A stretch of 64,000 nucleotides of DNA from Maratus speciosus (lineage: Eukaryota; Arthropoda; Arachnida; Araneae; Salticidae): NCBI GenBank assembly GCA_963932465.1, contig OZ010794.1, positions 446,292,502-446,356,501 of the forward strand. Direction: 5' to 3'. Under the pieces are notes generated by a model, which saw only the letters and a list, made by a program, of their open reading frames with translations, did not search any database and had not been told where the DNA came from. The position numbers were made by a program, and so were the translations under genes. Of the stretch, positions 24,065 through 34,879 are shown in pieces (the stretch's first letter is position 1; each line of letters opens with the position of its first letter).

Positions 24065-25083
24065 TATACTATAATTAGTATTTTTATGAACTATTAAAAA
24101 ATATATATTTATTTCTTTACAGACACTAATAACATTATAAGTATTATTAATAATAAACTAAGAATAATTGCATTTGAGGCTAAAAAGCAATTTATTTCCA
24201 AATCATCTTGAAAAGGACTTTACATAAAAAACTGCCCCTTAAATGTCTAACAGAAATATGTACCCAATTGCGCCTAGCGCCCTATATTTTGTACATTAGA
24301 AACATGCGTAAAAAATAGGCTTGAACATATAATTTCGCAATTTAAAAAAAATACGTATTTCAAAGAAGTCTACAAGCTAAGATTATGACTTATTTATTTG
24401 GAACCTTGATACAAAAAATACAAATAAACTTACTTTTTACATTTCGCTATCTTGAAAAATGAAAATCTATAAACACTGAAAAAGGTCTTCATTTAAGCAA
24501 AAAAATATCTATCTTATGCTGTCATCTCTCGGTAATAGATAAAGATATTTATAAATAATTACTTCATACAATTTTCATGTTGTAAAGAAGAAGAAAAATT
24601 TTAAAAAATTATTAAAATCCGAAACGCCCCAAAAATGGGACGCTAGGCATAAATGGGTTAAATGTGATAATTTTGCATTAGCCTTATGGACGATTTTCAA
24701 AGTATGGAAAGAAATCCGCATATTAAGCTAGATCGCGTATTAACCTTGAGCGTCTTAATCTGTTTTGAATGGGATTTTATAATGAATGATATTTAAAAGA
24801 ATTCACAGTCTTTATTGATTGTAAAAAACATATTTTCTTGCCAAAAAAAGGAGTTTTCTGGAAAAACATTAGAATTAATAGTGAATGGTTGGGGTGTAAG
24901 CAGCTTAATTAAAGTGCTATCGTGAATTTCTTTTAAAAATTACTTGAAACATCGCAAAAAAACTAACCAATAGAATACAACAGATCTTATAATTTCTAGC
25001 CAATGAGCAATAACTGCAAGTATTTTTTATCCTTTTTAGCTCACAGGCTATCAAAGTCTGAGAGCTAACGTGACCGCCGGTTC

Positions 25084-25690
25084 TGTATGTATGTAAGTAT
25101 GTACTTCCGTAATGCGATAACGCTTGATAGAAATATCCGATTTGCTTCAATTTTATTCCAGGTTCATTCTGATAAGACGATTCCCTGGTTAGTTTTGGAG
25201 GTTCATTGGTTAAGTAAAAAGGGGGAACATGGGCTACCCCCCCCCTTAACTTAGATAAATAAGTCTTTCATGGAGAATTATCAGATTTTCTTCAAATTTA
25301 GTATACCGGTTAATTCTGATAAGGCTATTTCCTGATTAGATTTGAAGGTTCAATGCTTAAGGCTAAAAGGGGGAACGGGGCCTAACACCCCCTTAATTTA
25401 GATAAATGGTTTTTTTTTTATCCGAATTGCTTCAAATTTGGTATACCGGTTTATTCTGATAAGGAGGTTCCCTGATTAGATTTGAATGTTCATTGTTTAA
25501 GTCTAAAGGGGGGGGAACGGGGGGCTAACACCCCCTAAATTTAGATAAATGTGTGTTTCTATCCGATTTGCTTCAAATTTGGTATACTGGTTTATTTCGA
25601 TAAGGCGCTTCCCTAATGACATTTGGATGCTCATTTGTTAAGTATAAAGAGGGAAAACGGGGGTGGGAAGACCGCCCCCCACTTAATTTA
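25084..25690. repeat. Four-unit tandem repeat, about 142 bp, with paired G and C runs
   Basis: Units carry 'ttcattctgataag' or its variants at 25163, 25309, 25450 and 25588, spaced 146, 141 and 138 bp apart. Each unit contains 'aaaggggg..acggg' followed by 'accccc', so every unit can form a G/C hairpin. The region upstream (24920-25050) is related to 26045-26170. Confidence 0.8.
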
Positions 25691-25699
25691 TTTTTCGAG

Positions 25700-26695
25700 G
25701 GGCATTATTCTTTGAAATAAGAGTATAATATACAATTAGTGTCAACAGTCTGTGAGCACAATGCCATCAGTTATCTGGGCACTTTTCTTTTTTATTTATA
25801 GATATATTTGCATTTAATTTTCAGTATTTAATGGGGTTTTAATATTTAAAAGTTGTCATTTCTATTTTTTTTCTTTCTTGGGAGCATTAATTGCTATTTA
25901 TATAGACCAGTTTGCGCAAAACAAAAAAGTCGAATAAAGCTAAGCATGTTGCTTTCTAATTTAATTAATTTTGTCTATTTCTAGACAAAATTAGTCAAGT
26001 TAATCGAGACTTTTTGGGGAATATGTAACTGATTAAATGTGCTATTTTGAATTAGCTTTAAAAATTATCACAAACCTTCCGAAAAAAATACCAAACAATA
26101 TAATAGAATATATACTAAAATGTCTAACTAATAGAAAATAACTGTATTTTTTTTTCCTTTTTAGAGGTGTATGTACTGTAAAAAATGGCAAATGTTTCTT
26201 AACTTAGGAAAATATAATATAACCAAGCATGAAAATATGCAATAACCTGTTCCGAGTTATCCATTATTCTGAAAAGCGTTCATTATTTTTAGTGACACCA
26301 GAAACCTATATAATTTCTAGATTTAAAAAAGAACTTAGAAAATCAAAGTTTCTTTTACTACCAATGATTTTTGAAAACGTTTTCGCGCAGCATTTGTAGT
26401 GCTTCAATCAGTTTTCTCAATCCGTATTCGAATGCCAATAGTTCTCAATTAAACATTTTCATGTCCGACAAACATGTTTTACAGACAAACATGATAAATT
26501 AACAGCATTAACATTAACATTAAAAATAATATTATATTGTTACTCTTGGATGTGTACATTAAATCATGGAGCTAAAAATGTTTAACTGAGAATCGATAGC
26601 ACTCTAAAAAGATATATGAATTACTCGGAAACGTTTCTAAAACACAATCGCAGCAAAACAAACTTTCTATAATTTTTTTCTTTAAATCACGAATA
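25700..26695. other. No gene seen
   Basis: AT-rich. 26045-26170 repeats the sequence found at 24920-25050 ('ctaactaatagaaaataact..cctttttag'), marking a dispersed repeat. The 84-codon minus-strand frame that extends into the next element has no recognisable domain. Confidence 0.4.
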
Positions 26696-26699
26696 TATA

Positions 26700-28050
26700 C
26701 AGGGTGAGTATAAATTGTTTTTACAAATTTAGAGGGATGTATGAAGCTGTTGATAATCGGATATAATGATGTTGAAGGCCGGTTTATATGGAATAGGCTG
26801 GTAATACAACACGATGTATATATCATAGCAAACCCCAGTCAAAATCCGTTTCTGGTGGTGAGTTCATCAGGCAAAAATCCAGCAAACAGGTTTTCCATGG
26901 AAAATTACTTTATTATACGAAAAGAAGGCTAAGATGTAAAATTAGTGGTGGCCCTCACTACTCAGCAAAATTTAAGCCCTTTTCAGTAGGATGATCACAG
27001 AGCAAGTCCTTTCAATCTGCGTAATTTAATACGCCAAGAACACATCTGTCTTGAGCCAATACGCCAATCACAAAATAACCGTTAAACTGGGAGAGATATT
27101 AAAATTTGAACCAGTTAAACGCAAAGAACAGAAACCACATTTGGCAACGAATTATTAAATTAAATAATAAAGCAAACTTATTATTGCTTACATAAAGTCT
27201 ATCGGTGAGGATAATTAATGACAAATATCTATTTTCAAGCAGATGTAAAAATGAAATTTATGAGTCTTTAATGCATTTACAAGACGCCCACAAGCTTAAA
27301 TTTACTATATGATCTTTAGATTATGTAAACAGATTTGTAAAAAAGCGGCGTTTAACAAATAAAATATCAATAAAGAATATTTAAGCGAGGAAAGCAATTG
27401 TGCTTAAATTAGGAATAACAAATAAATCATTTATCTGAATGATAGCTTTTAACAGAAACAATAAAAGAATATTTATGTGGGTATAACGATTGCACCTAAA
27501 TTATACCTAACTTAGAAATGATTTTTGAATGCAAGCGTTAAACAGAAGAAAGAGAAATAAATTTCGAAAACAGATTAATTCCGAATACAAATCTAATACA
27601 AATATATGGCCTCGCCATAGGATGATAGAAGGCATCAAGAGGATGAAAAATTGCCATAGAACATGGGGTCGCAAACCACTTATTTAGTCACATCAAAATT
27701 CATCCTTAACTGAAGTCGGCTTGACGGTAATAACTTTGGAAAAAATAAAAATATTTCAATAAAAATGTAACGATATGTACTTTGTTGTGTATGAAATGTG
27801 ATAAAATCACAAAAAGTTCTGGAAAAACAGGGTACTCACGCAATTGATGATACCGTATGAACTGATAATCACAGTCCAAAATGTGAAGCATCAAGTGCAT
27901 ACTTCTGGCGCGTATAATGGAAACTTCTACCATTTTTTTTATTATTTACAATAAAGGTGAGCATGTCTATTAAAAGTTTCATTATAATATACTTCAGTTT
28001 TCTAAAAGCTATTACCGTGAACTAAAGTTCAGTTAGTATGAAACACCCTG
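26700..28050. mobile_element. Candidate CAGGGTG-ended DNA transposon
   Basis: The left end is CAGGGTGAGTATAAA and the right end reads inversely as CAGGGTGTTTCATAC, each flanked by TA (26698-26699 and 28051-28052). The ends share the start CAGGGTG with the DUF4817-type transposon at 45841. Beyond these first seven bases the inverse match is weak, so pairing of the two ends is uncertain. Frames inside are short and unrecognised. Confidence 0.4.
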
Positions 28051-28130
28051 TATTTGTGACTAATAAGTGTTTTGCGAACCCATGTTTTATGGCAATTTTT
28101 CATCCTTTTGATGTCTATTATCACCTCTCT
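27622..28130. repeat. Inverted repeat, arms about 65 bp or more
   Basis: Around 27636-27690 the sequence GGATGAAAAATTGCCATAGA and following bases are mirrored at about 28075-28115 (TATGGCAATTTTTCATCC), including 'catggggtcgcaaaccactta' against 'aagtgttttgcgaacccatg'. The right CAGGGTG terminus lies between the arms. This suggests an older palindromic element whose left terminus has decayed. Confidence 0.65.
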
Positions 28131-28164
28131 TATTTTGTGAAAACAATTTAGACGCACACTGTAT

Positions 28165-29344
28165 TTTTTAGCCCCCAGTACGGTCTTTCTTCCAGCTTAT
28201 TTTGTGTCGTCTCGAAAAAATAACGTTACCTTACAGAAGCCAGCCGTAAAACAAAGCCGTACAATTAAATACTCTATAGCAATTTTTTAAACTTCTAAGC
28301 ATCGCACATTTTTTATTTTTATACCGTCGTATTGGGGGAAAAAAGTACTTTTAAAAGCAATTTGTTTGAAAACTGCATCTCCATTTATTTTTGAGATATT
28401 ATTATTCATTTTTTTTTTGTAGTTTTTAGAGCCATTTGCTTAATATTGGCAACGGAAGAACTCCATTTTTATAGAAAGTGAAAGAAAAATAGCAATTATA
28501 TCTTTTTGTTGCCATTTACCCATAAAAACTGAAAAAAAAAAATTAGTTAAACTACGTGCTATTTTGGAAAAATATAAATGAAGGATTTCTGATAAAACAT
28601 GGAGCTATTAGAAACTAAATTTAATTTTAAATATCTATATTAATAATACAAACAAATGAAGACCTGTGAATTTTTAGGTAGCCGATTTTTTTGTAGAGTT
28701 TTTTGAATGACGAAATCTCTTTTTTTTTTTTTTTTTTAGATTTGTGTATTATTCAGCGATAGTGACGTCCTAAGCGTACTTTACTGTAGATATTGTTTAA
28801 CACCGGATCGCAAATGATTATAAGTCTTAAAACTAAACTACAGTAGAGTCCCGATTATCGCAGTTTCCGCTTTCACCGAGTTATTTTCTTCTGATGGACT
28901 AATGGCTTCCATTATTATGAAGCAGTCATTATAAATGAAGTTTAGGTGAAGATGAAAGAGCAGTCGTAAAAAGTTAGAACTCTGATTTTCTGGTCAGAAT
29001 GGGAAAAAAATGGCCATAATTTTTTTTTTCAAAAAAAAATTATGGCCATTTTTTTCCCCATTCTAAAAAAAAATTATGGTCATTTTTTCCCCATTCTGAC
29101 CAGAAAATCAGAGTTCTAACTTTTTACGACTGCTCTTTCATCTTAACCTAATACTTCATTTATAATGACTGCTTCATAATAATGGAAGCCATTAGTCCAT
29201 CAGAAGAAAATGATCCATTCCAAAGGTATAAGTTCGATTAACTTAGATAATCGGGGCTCTACTGTATCTATATTTATATACATATATTTTTTGTCATCGG
29301 GGGGCGACACTAAATTCTAAAAAAGCAGAACTCCTGTTTTCTAG
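28165..29344 (+). mobile_element. Helitron-like element, family C copy 1
   Basis: The sequence from 'tttttagcccccagtac' to the end matches 37033-38160 over much of its length, interrupted by other insertions. The 3' end 'gcagaactcctgttttCTAG' (CTAG 29341-29344) stands before a host T. In copy 2 the same place forms a perfect hairpin, so the CTAG|T end is Helitron-like. Its early part (28270-28460) also resembles family A. The 5' terminus was not identified with confidence. Confidence 0.6.
28841..29264. mobile_element. Pogo-like MITE built as a long near-perfect hairpin
   Basis: The ends CAGTAGAGTCCCGATTATC and GATAATCGGGGCTCTACTG are flanked by TA (28839-28840 and 29265-29266). The interior from 28883 to 29211 is a long inverted repeat with very few differences between arms over more than 100 bp. 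For example, 'gtcgtaaaaagttagaactc' at 28967 mirrors 'gagttctaactttttacgac' at 29111. It sits inside Helitron-like copy 1, and copy 2 near 38060-38090 lacks it. Confidence 0.85.
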
Positions 29345-29426
29345 TTTCAGATCTTTCTAAAGATAAAATCTCTTTTCGGAATCAATAGTAACTCGGAAGA
29401 GGTTATTGCATATGTTCGTGGTTATA

Positions 29427-30457
29427 CAATGTGACTTCAAAAATCCGGCATTCAGAAATCCGGCAGCTTCAAAAACCCGGCATCAAAACTTTATTTTTCA
29501 TTCCTTTTTCTCTCACACTTTCAAGTTATGGGAGAAGAAAAATAGCAATTGTTTATGAATTAAAAACTTCAAGATTGAAATTATAAATACAAAAAAAGAA
29601 TATTTGACTACTTTTTTTTTTTCATTTGTCAGAGGCAATTATTTTCTGAACAAATATTTCTGGGAAGCTGCTTCGTTACTTAGCAGCGGGAACAACTTTG
29701 GGGAAAACTTTGGAGAATGCATGGCACAATATACAGCCAATACAATTTTCGGCAACGGCGACATCAATGATGAGGAAGAATTTTCAGGTTTTCACATTTT
29801 CCGTAAAAAGGCTGCAATTTACGAGCTGATTGAACACCCAAAATCTGAAAATGCATTAAGTGTCGAAAAAGGGATATAGATGATTCGCTAAGCATTGACG
29901 AAAATGCATCAACAAAGAAAAATTTAACGGACAGCGAGATCGCTAACGCTGTGCTAAATAGAACCGCCGATAAAGCTAGTAGCAGCTCAGAAAACGAGGA
30001 TAAACAACCGGCAGAAGAAAAGAGTCAATATGAAAATGCATAAATTTGACTGGAGAATCAATATATGCTTTAGAGAAAAAAAGACTTTTTTTCCGAAATA
30101 GGCATTCTTCATTTGCATAAAATACAAAAAATAAAAATAAATAAATAAATAAATAAGGAACGGCCAGAAAAATTGAAGCAAACAAGTTTGACATCGATGT
30201 TTTCCAAATTACAAGAGAAGAAATAATTTCACTCTTTATTAGATTTTTTTTTTAATACCAATTAAAGTAAGTTTTTCTACATTTAATTTTCTCTTTTTCT
30301 TGCATAATTATCACTTAATAAGGAATTAATTTTTTGTTAAAGGCACCATTAAGAATATAGTACTACTTTTGATACTCCTAGTTACTACCTTTGATTCTCC
30401 TTCAAAAATCCGGTATACTCTCGGTCCCGAGGATGCCGGATTTTTGAAGTTATACTG
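29427..30457 (+). mobile_element. Tigger-like DNA transposon relic
   Basis: The left end is CAATGTGACTTCAAAAATCC and the right end reads inversely as CAGTATAACTTCAAAAATCC, both flanked by TA (29425-29426 and 30458-30459). The word AAAAATCCGG(C/T) recurs as a subterminal repeat (29437, 30405 and 30436 inverted). The interior has the C-terminal part of a pogo-type transposase. Confidence 0.82.
29604..30060 (+). pseudogene. Tigger/jerky-type transposase C-terminal remnant
   Basis: One frame (to a stop at 29877-29879) encodes a 91-codon stretch ending KSENALSVEKGI. A neighbouring frame just downstream reads NLTDSEIANAVLN and then an acidic serine-rich tail (SSSSENEDKQPAEEK). Tigger and jerky-like transposases end in acidic tails with an LTD.EI..AV motif, so this is probably their C-terminus with a frameshift near 29875. 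The helix-turn-helix and DDE domains are missing. The call rests on motif shape and on the Tigger-like ends around it. Confidence 0.55.
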
Positions 30458-30549
30458 TATTAGATTTTGGTAGATTAAGAAACATTTTTCTTTTCCTTAC
30501 AGTGTAGTTTAGTTCTGATTCAATGTTTAAAAGTTGTTCTCATTTCTTC

Positions 30550-30595
30550 TTTTTCTTTTTCTTTAGAAAAGAAATCTGAAACCTAATTGTTAATT
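30550..30595 (+). promoter_or_regulatory. Splice acceptor and 5' leader of the DCX exon
   Basis: The tract 'cttctttttctttttcttt' runs into AG at 30565-30566, a strong 3' splice-site layout. The 29 bases before the ATG would be 5' untranslated. The context before ATG (aatt) is A/T-rich, as in many arthropod starts. Confidence 0.65.
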
Positions 30596-31018
30596 ATGTC
30601 AACCAGTTGGCGCAGAACAAAAACTTCGGAAAAAGCTAGACGTGTAGCTTTCTACCGGAATGGCGACTATTTCGACGGGGGCGTTAGACTTGCATTTAGG
30701 GGCAACAAACCTTTTTCGACCATGCCTCATTTATTGGACTATCTTAGTCAAAAGACACATATGCCAGCCAAAAAACTGTTTTCTCTCCCGGAGGGAAAAC
30801 CAATCAAATCAATTGACGAGCTGGAAGATGGAAAATCTTATGTCATATCTTCCGATACTAAATTTGAGCCTCTGCCCTATGGATCTGTACCGAGAATACA
30901 AACTTCCCACATTGCAGCAGCGCTTCCAACAAGACAAGAAGACATACAGCTTCTGAGGCCTGTTCAAGGTAACGCTAATAATACAAGCAAAAAGAAGACG
31001 AAAATAGACCAAGTGGCT
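30596..31018 (+). CDS. Doublecortin (DCX) domain exon of a host gene
   Basis: This is the only stretch that looks like a conserved host protein. The 141 codons encode a basic start (about residues 1-13), then a DCX domain at about residues 14-99: ARRVAFYRNGDYFDGG, a central LLDYLSQKT helix, and SIDELEDGKSYVISS near the end. DCX domains are ubiquitin-like folds that bind microtubules, and these motifs are typical. A basic, low-complexity stretch (KKKTKID) follows. The upstream polypyrimidine tract ends in an AG acceptor (30565-30566). A GTAAGT donor at 31019 gives a phase-0 exon end. A stop at 30584 in the same frame makes the ATG at 30596 the likely start, so this is probably the first coding exon. 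Partner exons were not found. The gene could be a doublecortin-like kinase, a DCX-EMAP protein or another DCX protein. Confidence 0.85.
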
Positions 31019-31024
31019 GTAAGT

Positions 31025-31690
31025 TCTTGCAATTTTTACTTTTTAATTTGTACTTTTAAATATTACTAATAAACTAAGAAGTAGTTCTGTAATGTACAGA
31101 CATGGAAAACACCCCCATACTAACTCTGCAACAAATTATTGTAGAGGAAAGTTACTGGTAACAAACGATTGGAAATAAAGACTACTTTTAAATCATGTAT
31201 ATGAAATTTGCTTAGGGTGCCATCTACGTGTCAAAATGAACCCAAACTTTGCTTTTCTCAATAGCAATACTCACACACTGATAAATAAAACTCTCACTTT
31301 TGACGATTCAGCAATCCTTGAGCTGTATTTCGTCGTTTTTGAAGATCATTTCCTATCAACATCAAGTGACTTTTAACGAAATGTAAAGTCTCAAATATTT
31401 GACGAAAGTTTTGCCTCAATCACGGTCAGACTCAATGCATTTTAAGGAAACAGTTGCTGTACCTCCTCAAATCCTGCGATTTTAGCAAGCGGATATTTGC
31501 TTGTTTATGTTAGTCCTTTAATAATTTATTTTAAAACAGCACTTCTTAGTGCTTTTTAGAAAATACCGAAATATAGGTAGTTATTGTTTCTTCATTAGTT
31601 ATTTTTTTAGCTGCTAAAATTTTTGGGAATGCTTATTATTATTTTTATTTTTCTTTATTTATATGTTGTTGTTTGTTATGTTTTATTTCG
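31025..31690. other. Probable intron, no further exon recognised
   Basis: The sequence follows the GTAAGT donor. No frame with a DCX, kinase or WD-repeat signature was found to 31690. A minus-strand 67-codon frame over the exon is a shadow. Confidence 0.4.
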
Positions 31691-31691
31691 A

Positions 31692-32645
31692 CTAGGGGGC
31701 TCTGCCCCCTACGAGCTACGCTCGCCAACCCCCCGTTCAGGCACAGCAAAATCCAAAAAGCACGCTAATTTGATCGGCTTTAAAAATATTAAATTAAAAT
31801 TTAAAAAAAAAAAAAAAAAAAAACATTTGCGATCTCTCTGTAAACGGGTTTCCATTCGTTTTCCTTGGATTGGGATTTTTAAGACCAAATCTGCTGCTGT
31901 TAAGAGATACAATGGCTGTTTTCGTATTTAAATTAAAAAAATTAGTTAAACATTTGAAAATAAGCTAATGTAAAATGAATTAAGTAAACAGTGTCATTGT
32001 CTCCCGGTATTTTTTAACAGCGCTATAAGATAGTTCTTTTAAATAATTCATTTTAAATGTATCGTTTCAAATCTGACGTAATTTACACCAAAGTTTCATT
32101 TCTCTTATTAATATTCACATGAAAATACTTTTGTTGTTAGAAGGAAATATTATTTGCGCTGTCTTCGAATTCACGATAATAGTTGAAAAGATTATCTCAA
32201 AATATCTCGCGCAAATATATTTTCCAATTTCAATTGTTTTGCCATATTTTTTAGCCATTTTAAATATGACGTAATTTCCTCCATTTACAAGTTTTAATGC
32301 ATAATAATGATTTTTTTCAACCATTTGGAAAAATGGTTATTGTTCTCGTCAGGGTAGGAAATCAAAAGCATATCTGAAGGTTTTTATTGGTTTAATCCGC
32401 ATTTTATTCGTTTTGTGATTGGTCTATACAGTAATCTGTATTTCCCTTTAATTTCAACAGATAAGGACAACAGAGTGTTGCCACTATGACAAAAAAAGTA
32501 AAAAAAAACTACAAAAAAAATTAATAACTCAGAAACAAATTGAGATACAGCTTTCAAACAAAATGCATTTAAAAGTACATTTTTTTTCTCTATACGGCGG
32601 TGTAAAAAGTAATATTGTCGGATGTTTAGAAGTTTAAGAATGAAA
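31692..32645 (-). mobile_element. Helitron-like element, family D, minus strand
   Basis: The minus-strand 3' end carries the hairpin GGGGGCAGAGCCCCC followed by CTAG (31692-31695 on the plus strand) and a host T. The G+C-rich GGCGAGCGTAGCTCG lies just before it. The next 330 bp match 23755-24064 in inverse orientation. A family A-like 5' block occurs at 32510-32645, so the element probably extends at least that far. The 5' end is not certain. Plus-strand frames near 31623-31931 run across the terminus and are not genes. Confidence 0.6.
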
Positions 32646-32649
32646 TTTC

Positions 32650-33087
32650 CTTTAAAATGTGTCATCAGATTTCTTGGAAATCTGACGACGGGAAAGCCTT
32701 TTCCCGAACAGCCAATGAAATGCTTGGATAACACGTAAGTTTCAGGTGGATAATAACTAATGAAAATAAAAGAAAATGAATAACAATTTCTGCCAAACAG
32801 TTAATTTTAATGTGTAAGATTTTCACGTGCAAAAGAAAAATGGAATAAGCCAATTAAAAATAACAAAAATGATAAATAGGACAGGAATGAATACATATAA
32901 ATATTTCACACCAAATACGAGTCGCAGGCGATTTCTGTCGCTTGGAATTTTTACGTGTAATAACACTATTAATGTTTAATTCATGGCGTACGTAATGTAT
33001 GATCAACTCCGTGCGATTTTTTATGTCTTAAATTTTAGTCTTTGAAAAAATCATTTTTCAAATGGTCGTTGTAATTTGTAAAATTGC

Positions 33088-33121
<34 letters not shown>

Positions 33122-33840
33122 TGTTCCTCAAATTCAAGTGTAAATATGGTTCTTATGACGTAATTTTCCTGCTTTTAACATATGTAATCATTTAATTCTA
33201 ATTTGAAAGTTTTTTTCTGTTTGTAATAGTCACGTGTAAATAAATTTTAATTTGATGTAAACATTATTGTTTGCGCTGTTTATACAACTGGCAACAGTTT
33301 AAATTAATAACATTTTCTAAAATTTGTAAAAAATATCTCTCGAAATGCTGAAAATTTGAATTTAAAATAGAAATAAAACCTCAAAAAATGTGTCAAATAA
33401 GAAAAATAAATGCAATCTGCACTCCGGGAACTAATAACGTATAAAATTATCTATAAATGATTAAATTCTCATGTATAGTTTTTGCTCCAATAAAACTTTT
33501 TTAATGGAACGATTTTGTCCAACTTTAGCATTAAATATCTCTTAAAAAAATCCTTCGATTTGAAAACTGTCCGCATCAGCGTGTTTATCAAACATTTCTC
33601 TATAATACCACCGATTTTTATATATTTGTATGCAACACTTTTTTTAATATTAGCGATGAAAGGCCATGCTTAAGCATTCAAATTGGATGCCGATCTACCC
33701 GGAATATCTACGCAGATTTTCATTGGTCCATTTTCAAATCAAAACTTTTTTTTTATATATAGAAGGAAAAGAATAAATTTAATGTGTTCTTCAAAACCAT
33801 TCAAAAAGAAAATTTGGTCAATAAAATTTCAAACTTCCAG
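32650..33840. other. No gene seen; one long T run
   Basis: AT-rich, with a run of about 27 T at 33088-33114. The frames at 32665-32853 and 33683-33910 are of AT-noise type. Confidence 0.4.
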
Positions 33841-34235
33841 GATATCTTTTTTTTTATTTATTTATGAAGTATATTCTGTTTTCAATCAAATTAAAAATAA
33901 ACATAATTGATCCCTATCCCCTTTATAAACAGTAAAGTGTTAAAATCTTATCCCTCTACTCAAAGTGATAAAATCTCAAGCAATATGCACTTCACAATTC
34001 GTTATATGTGAGTAATTAACCAGACCATATTCTAACCATTCATTTAGTAAAGAAAATTTCACTAATAAATTATTTAATCAATATGATAATTATTCATTGA
34101 CCATGAGAAAAACATAATAATAAATTAGCCTTACTTAAAACTTTCAGAATTTATAGCAGCACCGATAAAATTACAATTTACCTTATAAATATATAAAAAC
34201 GCAGCAGAATTCATCACATCAATCTAAAGGCACAA

Positions 34236-34297
34236 GTCCCCAATAGCGAGGTCGGAAGAGTAAGGGCCAAAAGATGCGGGTTCGAATCATCCCGAGG
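34236..34297 (+). ncRNA. tRNA-like (SINE-head-like) module, decayed copy
   Basis: The B-box-like GGTTCGAATCA lies at 34279-34289, with 'agcgaggtc' upstream. Compared with the second copy it lacks part of the middle, so it cannot fold as a tRNA. A run of six T follows shortly after (about 34309), the form of a Pol III terminator. Confidence 0.5.
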
Positions 34298-34791
34298 AAA
34301 AGGAGGTTAATTTTTTCATCCTCCTATCTAGTATTTATTGACAGAAGCCAATAAATACCGGAGCATCCAAACTGTTTTTTTTTCTTTTTTTTAAATTTAT
34401 TTATGAAGTATATTCTGTTTTCAATCAAATTAAAAATAAACATAATTGATCCCTATCCCCTTTATAAACAGTAAAGTGTTAAAATCTTATACACCTACTG
34501 AGAGTGATAAAAATCTCACGCAATATGCACTTCACAATTCGTTATTTGTGAGCAACAAATTAACCTGACCATATTCTAATCATTCATTGAGCAAAGAAAA
34601 TTTCACTAATAAATTATTTAATCAAGCCATATGATAATTATTCATTGACCATGAGAAAAACATAATAATAAATTAGCCTTACCTAAAACTTTCAGAAATT
34701 ATAGCAGCACCGATAAAATTACAATCTACCTTATAAAAATATAAATACGCAGCAGAATTCATTACATCAATCTAAAAGCACGTCTATACAA

Positions 34792-34862
34792 GTCCCCAAT
34801 AGCGAGGTCTCAAGAGTAACGGTCTCCCACGCCAAAGGACGCGGGTTCGAATCCTCCCGAGG
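34792..34862 (+). ncRNA. tRNA-like module with Pol III-type B box
   Basis: This is a 71-base stretch of tRNA size. It has the invariant-looking GGTTCGAATCC (34844-34854) in the T-arm position, 'tctcccacg' in the position of an anticodon loop, and TTTTTT about 15 bases later. Pairing of the acceptor and T stems is imperfect, so it is better read as a tRNA-derived SINE head or tRNA pseudogene than a working tRNA. If the loop is an anticodon loop it would read CCC (Gly), but this is weak. Confidence 0.5.
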
Positions 34863-34879
34863 AAAAGAAGGTGAATTTT

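Larger units (their letters stand above)
20548..24657. mobile_element. piggyBac-like element, mostly filled by later insertions
   Basis: TTAA at 20544-20547 is followed by CTCATTTATGCCT. At the right end AGGCATAAATGGG is followed by TTAA at 24658-24661. The ends are inverse with one mismatch over 13 bp, and TTAA is the target of piggyBac-type elements. No transposase was recognised. The interior holds the Helitron-like copy 20783-22009, block B and another Helitron-like 3' end at 24064, so the original element may have been a short MITE. Confidence 0.65.
33861..34862. repeat. 539-bp tandem duplication, each unit ending in a tRNA-like module
   Basis: The sequence from 'tttatgaagtatattctg' at 33861 repeats from 34400 with high similarity, including 'catgagaaaaacataataat' and 'gcagcagaattcat'. 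Each unit ends with the tRNA-like module annotated separately. The duplication is recent compared with the surrounding repeats. Confidence 0.85.

Noticed and set aside
26700..28050. Calling this a confirmed DUF4817-type transposon because of its CAGGGTG ends
   Set aside because: Only the first seven bases agree between the ends and no transposase was found, so it stays a candidate.
30587..30595. Extending the DCX frame to a TTG at 30587
   Set aside because: TTG starts are not usual in eukaryotic nuclear genes, and the ATG at 30596 directly precedes the conserved sequence.
34792..34862. Functional tRNA-Gly(CCC) gene
   Set aside because: The T-arm and acceptor stems pair poorly, and the sequence is part of a duplicated repeat unit. 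A tRNA-like or SINE-like module fits better.
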